20,885 bases of DNA from JBEIDK01 sp040383485 (GTDB taxonomy: Bacteria; Bacteroidota; Bacteroidia; UBA4408): contig JBEIDK010000044.1 in NCBI GenBank assembly GCA_040383485.1, positions 1 through 20,885 on the forward strand, read 5' to 3'. The first letter of the stretch is position 1, and each line of letters opens with the position of its first letter. Of the stretch, positions 8,230-15,863 are shown piece after piece. Made by a program: the position numbers and the translations under genes. The notes beneath the pieces are model-generated. The model saw only the letters and a program-made list of their open reading frames with translations, made no database searches and was not told the origin of the DNA.

Positions 8230-8331
8230 GTTAGGCTTTGTTCTTACGCTACATTGCCTATATGCTCATTAGGGATTGTATCAAAAGCTTTGGAAACTTT
8301 TTAAGTATATCCCCAATAGAACAAAGCCAAC
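8230..8331. repeat. 102-bp inverted-repeat element upstream of the 1805-aa gene
   Basis: The left arm (8230-8244, gttaggctttgttct) pairs with the right arm (8318-8331, agaacaaagccaac) over 14 bp with one bulged A at 8233. The arms enclose 73 bp of unremarkable AT-rich DNA. The right arm ends 59 bp before the start of the 1805-aa gene. It may be a small mobile-element relic, a leader hairpin or an invertible segment; no promoter-like sequence could be firmly placed inside it in either orientation. Confidence 0.65.
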
Positions 8332-8390
8332 GGTTAATTTTCGATATAAATTAATTCTGAAATTAATTCAAACATTTAAAAATATTTTAC

Positions 8391-11300
8391 ATGAAAAAAA
8401 TAAACAAAATAATACTTAGCTTATTATTATTTATTTCGATAATAAGTAAAGCGCAAACCACCTTTAATCAAAATGGTACCTTACAACCTGCACCAGAAAT
8501 TAATGTAGTTAATTATTCCCAATCAATAGGTTCTAATATTTATACTGTAAAGTCAGAAAAAAACGCCAACTGCAACTACGACATTAATTTGTATGTAACA
8601 CTTGCAGGTACTACTTATTTAATGTACACCTATGATGGTTATCACGCTGACATTGATGATGAAATTGCAACTGGACTGCATGTAAGTAGTTCAGGAATTT
8701 ATATTGTTGGTACGCATAAGGCAGAAGTAGGTGGTGCAACAAATATTCTAACATTAGCATTAACAAGTTCAGCTAATCCAATTTGGATTCAAGAATTTGA
8801 CAATCCAGATTATCAAGAATTTGATGCAGGAGGTGATTTATATGAAGAACAAGGATATGTTCATGTTATTGGTAGCTCAAGCAATGGTAGTAGTAATCCT
8901 GGCTCAAATTTAGTGTGGCTAGTTTACAATGCTACTAGTGGCACATTATGCAATTCCTTCAATTTTTCAGGCCCTTCTCAATTTGTTTTTCCACAAGAAT
9001 TAGATTTTGACATAGTAAATGGATTTACTATAAATGGAATTGCCAGCAATGCATCCAACAATGGATGGACAAATTTCTCAAAAACATTAGTTGGAGTTGG
9101 CTGCACTACACCTACCATTGGCGGACCTAACGGCCTAGAAGGAGATGTAATACCTGGACCAAGTATTATCAACTTTATGGTGAACCCTTCCAGCTATGCT
9201 CAACAGGTATTTGCAAATGCTGGTAATAATGTGACAATAAATACTGGGGGCAATACTACTTTAAACGGAAGTGTAAGTACAAATACTACATTTGTTTGGT
9301 CACCCACAACAGGATTATCAAATGCAACCATTCTGAACCCAATAGCGAGCCCAACTGCTACGACCAATTATACGCTTACTGCTACTTCTCAAGATGGTTG
9401 TAGCAGTAATACAAGCTCATTAGTTGTAAGTGTCAGTAACACTGGTAATATTCAATCTCAGTTTTTTAACCCTGGAGCTACACTTACAACTACAGCGCCA
9501 GCATGTACAACAATTACTTCTAGTATTGGCACTACAACGCCTTGTAACCTAATTTTAAACGGTGCAATGGATAACCCTTCAAGTGATGTTTCAGCGCAAG
9601 GGCAAGTAGGTTATTTGCCTGGTTGGTGTAATTTAGAAACCGTTGGGATTTTAAATCTTAATACTTCAGACTTATTTACCAGTAATCCACAGAACATTAA
9701 TGGTTTTGTTATTCCAAATGTACTTAATGGCTTTCAAAATGCTAACACAGGGAATGCTTATATTGGTGCAGCATTATTGGAAGTGAACCCAAATAATAGA
9801 CGTGAATGGTTTTATACTACCCAAACATTAAATTTAACGCCTACACAAAAATATTATATTTCATTTAATACAAATTTATACGATAAATCAGAGTACGCAT
9901 TAAAAAATTGGGGCCTCTCATTCCGTGATGCAACACAGACTGGAAGCCCCAATAATTTGAGTTGTGATGTATGTGTAACAAACTTTATTACAGATATGAC
10001 AAACTGGACTAAAGTTTCTGGAGCATATATTGCTGATGGAACTGAAAAAGATATTTGTATCCATTATAATCTTAATACAAGTACACAATATTTACCAGGC
10101 GATATTCAAACCACATCTGCATTTAATGGAAACCTAACCGATCCAAATTATAATCAATTTAAAAATGCATATTATTTTTTCGACGATTTTATTGTTCAGC
10201 CACTTGCTGATGCTGGCCCTGATAAGACAATTTGTCTTGGCAGCTCTGCAACTATAGGTTCCTTGTGTCCTATCAATGATCCTACTAAAGTTCAATTTCT
10301 ATGGAGTCCAAGTACTGGTTTAAGTAGCACAACTATTGCAAATCCTATTGCAAGTCCTACTTCTACTACTACATATACTGTTATTGTAACATATACTAAT
10401 GGAACTAACATTATGGTAGCAACGGATAATGTTACAGTGTTCGTAAATCCTGTACCTACCATTACAATACCTTCTCAAACTATTTGTGTGGGGCAACAAG
10501 TTAACTTAACACCAACATCAAATATTACCCCACTTACTAACCAGCAATGGTTGGTCAGTAACAATATGCCACCTTATAACATGGGTCAAAACGGACTAAC
10601 ATTTACGCCAAATGCACCAATTACTTATTCGATTACATACTCTGCATATTCTTTGGCAGGATGTATTGGTATTGCTAATGCTACTATTACTGGTATTCCA
10701 AGTCCAGCAGCACCAGCATTTACAGGTCCGTTAACAAGTTGTAATTCAAGTCAAACATACACTGTTACAAATCCACAAGTTGGTATTACTTACACTTGGT
10801 CTATAGTATTTATTGGAGGTTCAAACATGACTAACTTAACAGGTAATGGCAATAGTATTACTTGCAATTATCAGAATTGGGAAGGTGATGTAATATTAAC
10901 AGCTACAAGTGCTAACGGGTGCTCAAAATCAACCACCTTGCGAGTGTTTAGGTGCGAATGCCCACCTGACCCAATTAAAACTATTTATTATTTTGATGGA
11001 GTAAATTCATTTACCAGTTATTCAACAAGTTCAATTGTTAACACTCAAGGAGCTCTAAATACTATATATGTAAGTGGTGTATTAAACATTACACAAAACC
11101 TTACCTTACTTAATATTGATGTTGTAATGTTGCCAAATGCAAAAATAAATGTATCAAATGGTATTAATTTCACGCTTAACAATTGTGTGGTTAAAGCATG
11201 TACTAAAATGTGGGATGGTATATATGTAAATTTTCCAACTTCATCTTTAAATGTTATACATACTACCATACAAGATGGAATTAATGCCATTAGCTCATCA

Positions 11301-13808
11301 AATGGTGGTATAATAAACGTTAATAATAATTCGGTATTTAATAAAAATTATAAACACATTACCATTTCCAATTATACCAACTCCGCACACACACTCCAAT
11401 ATCCAGGAATAATTCAAGATGGTACCTTGTTCACATGTTCGGTTACTCCAACTAGCCCTGGCAATACTCTTGGCCTACCTTATGCTAATTTATTACCGGC
11501 CGTTTGTATCGAAATTAATAATGTTGACAACATTAATATTGGTAATGGTACATTGATTGGTAAAAATATATTTGAAAGAGCCACTTACGGTATTAATTAT
11601 AAGCAGAGTAATGTGGTTATTAAAAATAATGAGTTCCGAAATATTTTAAATAATAATGCAAGTACTACTTATGTGTGCCCATGCCTTAAAGGCACTGCTA
11701 TTTGTGGAAGGGGCTACACAACTGCTACTACCGCTAATTTAACCAAAGCAACCATAGGTGGGCAAAATACCTTAGACAGAAATATTATCTATAATGGTGT
11801 GAATGCTATTGATTTAAGAACAAATATAAATACCGATATTAGGTCTAATAAAATTTATAACATGTCTAATACGGGTATTAACCTTGAAAACAATTTGGTT
11901 GATAATTCTTTAGGACATTTTATTTTCTCAAATATATTTGATAATATTAACAACATTTACATTAAACTAAACAATAATAATTTGTGTAAAAAAACAATTG
12001 ACCAAAATTCATTTAACCAAACATCGGGTATTAACCTAAGTTTAGGTTATGAGTATACCACAGCCATTAGTATTACTGAACCCAATACAAATGCAACTAC
12101 ACTTAACTGCATTACAGACATAAGAAGTAATATTATTGACAAAACCCGTATTGGTATTGATTGCAACAATGTTAAGAACCTAACTATTTTGCAAAATAAT
12201 GTAGGTTTATTTACGGTACCATTCAATAATGCCAACCAACAACTTAGTTTGGGTGCTGGTATAAAAGCTGCCGCCTGCAAAAACCTAAAAATTTTAGATA
12301 ATACTGTATTGGCTGCCAACCAATGGAATTGGTGGACGCAAGGTGTATGGGTAAGCGATTGTATTAATAATATTATTGAATGTAATGCTGTATCGCATAC
12401 TGGTATTGGTTTACGATTTGATGGTTTTAACAGTGGCTTTGGTATAAATGGTAACCTTAACCAAGATAATAGGGTAAGAAAAAACAGAATGGACAACAAC
12501 TATTTTGGTTTATGGGTGCACAATGGACGCATTGGGGAACAATTTACCATGAGCGGTACTACAATGCTTGCCAACCGCAACTTTTGGACGGGTAGCTACC
12601 CACAAGGTACTTTTTATCATACCCGTTTCGATTGGTGGTCGGCAAACATTCCAACGAACTACCAAGCACAAAACTCTAGGTTATATGTACCCAACTTCCC
12701 TAACTCAAACAACTATAGTACCTGGAGCGAGGTACAATGCCCAGGATGTGGCATGAATCCTTCGCAATTTTCGGCGTACTCGTTTTGGAATAACGCAGTT
12801 ACTCCACTTACTGCTCAAAATCAAACCAATATTCTAAAGCCTGGTACAGTAGGACAGCAAAGCATTAATGTTGTATTAGGTGGAGGGGCATACAACTCAA
12901 ATTGCAGCAGCGGAGCCAATAATTTTAATATTCATATTTCGGCACCGCCACAAGGCAATGGCGAACCCATAATAGCTACCGAGGCTACCCTTACGCCTGA
13001 GCTAAGTGCCGCCTGGTGGGAAAAATATAACCTATACAAACAATTGATTGATGACCCTAGCCAAGCCCAAATAAACTCAGAGGTGCAAACATTATTAAAT
13101 AGTATGGAGTTTGCAAGCATAGTACAGCTCGAAGAAATTAGAGGAAAAATGACCGATAGCGTATATCAAGAATGTATTGGTATGGCAGTGCTAAAACAAA
13201 TGAATAGTGGCATTGTAGCCAACAACCCTCTCGAAGAGTATTTTAGAGAGGTAAACGAACAGTATTTAAATATTTATAGCATAAATGTAGATAGCATGCC
13301 CGATAGCAGTAGCATGGCATATTTGGTAAATGTAGCGCAGCTTTGTCCAGCAATATATGGCCCTGCGGTGCACTATGCCCGTGGTTTATTGCGTAAATTT
13401 GAGTTTGTGCCTACCCTATATGTTAGCAGTTGCGAACAAAGCAATATGCCTAATGGGGGAAGTGGCAACCGTAGCAGCAACATTATACAGCCTTTACCAG
13501 CTACTGAGTTTGGTTTTAGCCCAATGCCAAATGATGATGAAGAGATTGAGTTAATTGAAACAAATAATTATAATATTTATCCGAATCCAGCAAATGATAT
13601 TTTAATTATTGAAGGTAATTGGAATAACAATGTTATAATTAACGTTTCAATAGTTGACAATCTTGGTAATGCTGTTTTAAATACTGACATTTCAAATAAA
13701 ACACTGGCTAAAATAAACCTTAGCAAGTTTGCATCTGGACTGTATTTTATTCGCATATTCGAAAATGGTGAATTTAAAAAAGCTCAAAAACTAACAATAA
13801 TTAAATAA
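8391..13808 (+). CDS. Giant secreted beta-helix / PKD-like protein with T9SS sorting domain
   Basis: A 1805-aa exported protein, probably a surface adhesin or matrix component. Residues 1-22 are a signal peptide ending in SKAQ. A propeller-like N-terminal region (about 25-265) has GIYIVGTHKAEVGG-type strands. Next come a PKD-like module (about 273-350), a jelly-roll-like region (about 385-602, NLILNGAMDN to YFFDDFIVQP), a second PKD-like module (605-685), and Ig-like modules up to about 857. Both PKD-like modules carry the motif W-SP-TGLS-(x)-I-NPIASP-TTxY. Residues about 866-1450 are rich in Asn, Ile, Val and Gly with repeated NNxI strands, the look of a right-handed parallel beta-helix, but no lyase catalytic set was identified. 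A helical segment (about 1530-1690) precedes an acidic linker (SPMPNDDEEIE, near 1710) and the type A sorting domain (NIYPNPAND near 1728 to KLTIIK). DNA from about 12350 is visibly less AT-rich than the beta-helix part. Confidence 0.9.
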   Translation: MKKINKIILSLLLFISIISKAQTTFNQNGTLQPAPEINVVNYSQSIGSNIYTVKSEKNANCNYDINLYVTLAGTTYLMYTYDGYHADIDDEIATGLHVSSSGIYIVGTHKAEVGGATNILTLALTSSANPIWIQEFDNPDYQEFDAGGDLYEEQGYVHVIGSSSNGSSNPGSNLVWLVYNATSGTLCNSFNFSGPSQFVFPQELDFDIVNGFTINGIASNASNNGWTNFSKTLVGVGCTTPTIGGPNGLEGDVIPGPSIINFMVNPSSYAQQVFANAGNNVTINTGGNTTLNGSVSTNTTFVWSPTTGLSNATILNPIASPTATTNYTLTATSQDGCSSNTSSLVVSVSNTGNIQSQFFNPGATLTTTAPACTTITSSIGTTTPCNLILNGAMDNPSSDVSAQGQVGYLPGWCNLETVGILNLNTSDLFTSNPQNINGFVIPNVLNGFQNANTGNAYIGAALLEVNPNNRREWFYTTQTLNLTPTQKYYISFNTNLYDKSEYALKNWGLSFRDATQTGSPNNLSCDVCVTNFITDMTNWTKVSGAYIADGTEKDICIHYNLNTSTQYLPGDIQTTSAFNGNLTDPNYNQFKNAYYFFDDFIVQPLADAGPDKTICLGSSATIGSLCPINDPTKVQFLWSPSTGLSSTTIANPIASPTSTTTYTVIVTYTNGTNIMVATDNVTVFVNPVPTITIPSQTICVGQQVNLTPTSNITPLTNQQWLVSNNMPPYNMGQNGLTFTPNAPITYSITYSAYSLAGCIGIANATITGIPSPAAPAFTGPLTSCNSSQTYTVTNPQVGITYTWSIVFIGGSNMTNLTGNGNSITCNYQNWEGDVILTATSANGCSKSTTLRVFRCECPPDPIKTIYYFDGVNSFTSYSTSSIVNTQGALNTIYVSGVLNITQNLTLLNIDVVMLPNAKINVSNGINFTLNNCVVKACTKMWDGIYVNFPTSSLNVIHTTIQDGINAISSSNGGIINVNNNSVFNKNYKHITISNYTNSAHTLQYPGIIQDGTLFTCSVTPTSPGNTLGLPYANLLPAVCIEINNVDNINIGNGTLIGKNIFERATYGINYKQSNVVIKNNEFRNILNNNASTTYVCPCLKGTAICGRGYTTATTANLTKATIGGQNTLDRNIIYNGVNAIDLRTNINTDIRSNKIYNMSNTGINLENNLVDNSLGHFIFSNIFDNINNIYIKLNNNNLCKKTIDQNSFNQTSGINLSLGYEYTTAISITEPNTNATTLNCITDIRSNIIDKTRIGIDCNNVKNLTILQNNVGLFTVPFNNANQQLSLGAGIKAAACKNLKILDNTVLAANQWNWWTQGVWVSDCINNIIECNAVSHTGIGLRFDGFNSGFGINGNLNQDNRVRKNRMDNNYFGLWVHNGRIGEQFTMSGTTMLANRNFWTGSYPQGTFYHTRFDWWSANIPTNYQAQNSRLYVPNFPNSNNYSTWSEVQCPGCGMNPSQFSAYSFWNNAVTPLTAQNQTNILKPGTVGQQSINVVLGGGAYNSNCSSGANNFNIHISAPPQGNGEPIIATEATLTPELSAAWWEKYNLYKQLIDDPSQAQINSEVQTLLNSMEFASIVQLEEIRGKMTDSVYQECIGMAVLKQMNSGIVANNPLEEYFREVNEQYLNIYSINVDSMPDSSSMAYLVNVAQLCPAIYGPAVHYARGLLRKFEFVPTLYVSSCEQSNMPNGGSGNRSSNIIQPLPATEFGFSPMPNDDEEIELIETNNYNIYPNPANDILIIEGNWNNNVIINVSIVDNLGNAVLNTDISNKTLAKINLSKFASGLYFIRIFENGEFKKAQKLTIIK

Positions 13809-13817
13809 CAATTAATC

Positions 13818-13850
13818 AAAGTCATCTCGGCTTAGCCGAGATGACTTTTT
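13818..13850. terminator. Strong hairpin after the 1805-aa gene, directly before the 538-aa gene
   Basis: aaagtcatctcggc (13818-13831) pairs perfectly with gccgagatgacttt (13835-13848) around tta, followed by further T. It looks like a rho-independent terminator for the 1805-aa gene and could also work leftward. It ends only 6 bases before the ATG of the 538-aa gene, so it must also lie in, or at the edge of, that gene's leader. Confidence 0.8.
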
Positions 13851-13854
13851 AATA

Positions 13855-15471
13855 ATGAAACAAGTATTTATTTTTATATTTCTATTTATTGCTTTAAGTG
13901 CAAAGTCACAAATTAATCTTGTACCAAACCCTAGTTTCAATTTTACAACAAGTGACTCCTGTGGTTTATTTGACCCATTTAGTGATTCAATAAATAAACC
14001 TTGGCGTAAATTTGCCCTAAGTAATGCCATCGGTGCCTCTCCATCTTACCATACTTGTAGCCAAGATTATTTTCATCATTTACCTGACAATTTTGATGGT
14101 TATGAATTTGCACACTCTGGCAATAGCTGCATAGCTTTAAGTAATTATAGTATTGGCACAGGCGAGTTGAGAAGTTTCACATGGGTTAGGCTATTTAAAA
14201 AACTAAAAAAGAACAAACACTATTGTTCTAATGTTTTTTTAAGCATGGCAGATTCAGCTTACATAGCTTGCAATGATTTTGGATTTTATTTTTCGGCCGA
14301 TAGCATTAATGAGAATAATTTAAATATTGTTACACAGAACATATTTCCACAAGTAGAAAATAACCCAATAAGCAATCCCCTCACACAGCGCATAGGTTGG
14401 ACAGAAGTACAAGGCATTTTTACTGCAAATGGCACAGAAGAGTACCTTACAATAGGTAATTTTAAAAGTCAGGCGATAACTGATACAACAGTATTACCCA
14501 ACTGGACAGTGAATACTTGGTATGGACAGGCTTATTATTTTTTAGACGATGTTAGTGTAATAGAAGTAAGGGCATTAACTACTGACAATGTCGATACCAC
14601 TATATGCACTGCAAGTAACATAAGCAAAACACTAAGTATTTACCCTGAGTTTACTAACATACTCTGGAGTACTGGCGATACTGCGCATAGCATAACCATA
14701 ACACAAGCAGGTAAATATTGGGTTACTGCAACCAATGCATGCGGCACCATTACCGATACCTTTACTATAAAAGTGGTAAACCCTAACGACTGCACCTTTA
14801 ACCTCGGCAACGATACACTATACTGCTACAATTTTGTAAAACAACTAAGTATTAATAACTCTAATTTATACAATTACCAATGGAGCAATGGAGCAACCAG
14901 CAATGTAATAGCTATTAATGAGCCTGGCATTTATTGGGCAACTGCGCATAGCGCGTGTGGCTTAAAAACCGATACCATAATTATTAGCCAAGTAAGCCTA
15001 CCAAATAATATTATAGAACAAAATGATACTACCATTTATGTTGGGGATACATTGTTAATCAACGCCATTGAGGGCTTTACTCAATACAATTGGAGCACAG
15101 GAGCAAATACACAAAATATTAAAGTTCATAGTTCAAAAATCAAAAATCAAAAATATGTACTAAGCGCATTTACTGTTGATGGTTGTGTAGTTTATGATAC
15201 CCTTACAGTCACTTATAAAATCAAAGAAGAATTGCCAATTATAGTTCCTAATCCGCAGTTTATTGGCAAAGGCAATAGTTTAATTATTATAAATTTACCT
15301 GCTAATAGCAGTGTTTATTTGTATGATGCGTTGGGGCAACAAATGCTCGTAAACAGTAATTATGTGAATGATTTTACCTTAGATTTTACTTCAAGTGCAA
15401 TTTATTTTTATAAAATAGTGTTGTCAGATGGTAGAGTAATTAATGGGAAAGTTGTTTTATTAGAAAAATAG
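13855..15471 (+). CDS. Secreted jelly-roll / Ig-like protein with T9SS sorting domain, paralog 1
   Basis: A 538-aa exported protein with no enzymatic motif. Residues 1-19 are a signal peptide ending in AKSQ. Residues 20-237 form a domain that begins INLVPNPSFNF and ends YYFLDDVSVIEV, resembling carbohydrate-binding jelly-rolls and a region of the 1805-aa protein. Three Ig- or PKD-like repeats follow (about 240-312, 316-382, 384-458), each with a W-S-TG or W-SNGA core and a Y-A-C/V-x-A pattern such as GKYWVTATNACG. Residues about 461-538 are a sorting domain (VPNPQFIGKGN, LYDALGQQ, IYFYKIVLSDGR). It is a close paralog of the 541-aa product downstream, with central DNA nearly identical. The ATG is 6 bases behind a strong hairpin, so expression probably depends on read-through or an unseen promoter. 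It ends 4 bases before the next frame. Confidence 0.88.
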   Translation: MKQVFIFIFLFIALSAKSQINLVPNPSFNFTTSDSCGLFDPFSDSINKPWRKFALSNAIGASPSYHTCSQDYFHHLPDNFDGYEFAHSGNSCIALSNYSIGTGELRSFTWVRLFKKLKKNKHYCSNVFLSMADSAYIACNDFGFYFSADSINENNLNIVTQNIFPQVENNPISNPLTQRIGWTEVQGIFTANGTEEYLTIGNFKSQAITDTTVLPNWTVNTWYGQAYYFLDDVSVIEVRALTTDNVDTTICTASNISKTLSIYPEFTNILWSTGDTAHSITITQAGKYWVTATNACGTITDTFTIKVVNPNDCTFNLGNDTLYCYNFVKQLSINNSNLYNYQWSNGATSNVIAINEPGIYWATAHSACGLKTDTIIISQVSLPNNIIEQNDTTIYVGDTLLINAIEGFTQYNWSTGANTQNIKVHSSKIKNQKYVLSAFTVDGCVVYDTLTVTYKIKEELPIIVPNPQFIGKGNSLIIINLPANSSVYLYDALGQQMLVNSNYVNDFTLDFTSSAIYFYKIVLSDGRVINGKVVLLEK

Positions 15472-15475
15472 AAAA

Positions 15476-15820
15476 ATGGAAGTACTAGGTTTTGAAATAG
15501 ATATTGATAATTTTTCGTTTGGCTTAAGCCCAATGCCAAATGATGATGAAGAGATTGAGATGATTGAAAAATCTGATTTTGCAATTTATCCAAATCCTGC
15601 TAATGATGTTTTGAACATATCTGGCAATTGGACATTGAAAGATAAAATAGATTTAATTATTTATAATTCTATCGGAAAAAGTGTATTAAGTGAAACTACC
15701 AATACAAGTAATAACATCAATTTTATAAACTTAGAAGAACTGAGTCAAGGTTTATATTTTGTAACAATTACAGTAAATGGAGTTGCTAAACACACTCAAA
15801 AGTTTACCATTATTAAGTAA
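15476..15820 (+). CDS. Orphan T9SS sorting domain, probable duplication remnant
   Basis: A 114-aa frame that consists almost wholly of a type A sorting domain. Residues about 15-114 match the end of the 1805-aa protein: the acidic linker SPMPNDDEEIE, then AIYPNPANDVLNISGNW, IIYNSIGKSVL, GLYFVTITVNG and a final KFTIIK. There is no signal peptide and no passenger, so by itself it should not reach the periplasm or T9SS. Residues 1-14 (MEVLGFEIDIDNFS) match neither neighbour and seem to come from the duplication junction. It starts 4 bases after the 538-aa stop in another frame, so reinitiation could occur. The frame is intact and conserved, which suggests recent origin or use; the most economical view is that it is the truncated 3' end of a second copy of the 1805-aa gene. 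Confidence 0.6.
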   Translation: MEVLGFEIDIDNFSFGLSPMPNDDEEIEMIEKSDFAIYPNPANDVLNISGNWTLKDKIDLIIYNSIGKSVLSETTNTSNNINFINLEELSQGLYFVTITVNGVAKHTQKFTIIK

Positions 15821-15829
15821 TTAATTATT

Positions 15830-15858
15830 AGCATCTCGGCTTCGCCGAGATGCTTTTT
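15830..15858. terminator. Strong hairpin after the orphan sorting domain, directly before the 541-aa gene
   Basis: agcatctcggc (15830-15840) pairs perfectly with gccgagatgct (15844-15854) around ttc, followed by T. The inner catctcggc/gccgagatg is identical to the hairpin at 13818, while the next outer pairs differ (A-T and G-C here, G-C and T-A there) yet remain paired. It ends 9 bases before the ATG of the 541-aa gene. Confidence 0.8.
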
Positions 15859-15863
15859 ATATA

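Larger units (their letters stand above)
7617..8390. other. 774-bp non-coding region with decayed signal peptide and two large inverted repeats
   Basis: No intact gene is present. From left to right it holds a weak hairpin right after the stop (tttac 7623-7627 with gtaaa 7632-7636), a decayed signal-peptide fragment (7658-7759), a 25-codon frame of no clear meaning (7811-7888), about 130 bp of plain AT-rich DNA, a nested hairpin (8026-8140), a terminator-like stem (8146-8164), and a 102-bp inverted-repeat element (8230-8331). A short direct repeat, aattaattc at 8349-8357 and 8361-8369, precedes the next gene. The contents suggest a deletion scar or a site where small mobile elements have accumulated. 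Confidence 0.7.
13505..15471 (+). repeat. Left copy of a ~1.97-kb tandem duplication
   Basis: This block holds the last ~100 codons of the 1805-aa gene, the hairpin at 13818 and the whole 538-aa gene. It matches 15517-17489 in order, spacing and sequence. The stop-to-hairpin distance is 9 bases in both copies, and agcccaatgccaaatgatga (13516-13535) and the 13 bases after it are identical in both. Breakpoints are approximate. Confidence 0.75.

Noticed and set aside
8230..8331. Integron attC site, because the left arm starts GTTAGGC
   Set aside because: attC runs from RYYYAAC to GTTRRRY; here the order is the opposite, GTT first and AAC last. No integrase or cassette array is seen.
12047..12499. 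150-codon antisense frame within the beta-helix region
   Set aside because: Shadow of the 1805-aa gene; no start context or recognisable protein features. The same holds for the other antisense frames in the secreted-protein genes and rny.
10980..12750. Pectate lyase or other polysaccharide lyase activity in the 1805-aa protein
   Set aside because: The beta-helix look alone does not imply catalysis, and I could not identify a catalytic residue set.
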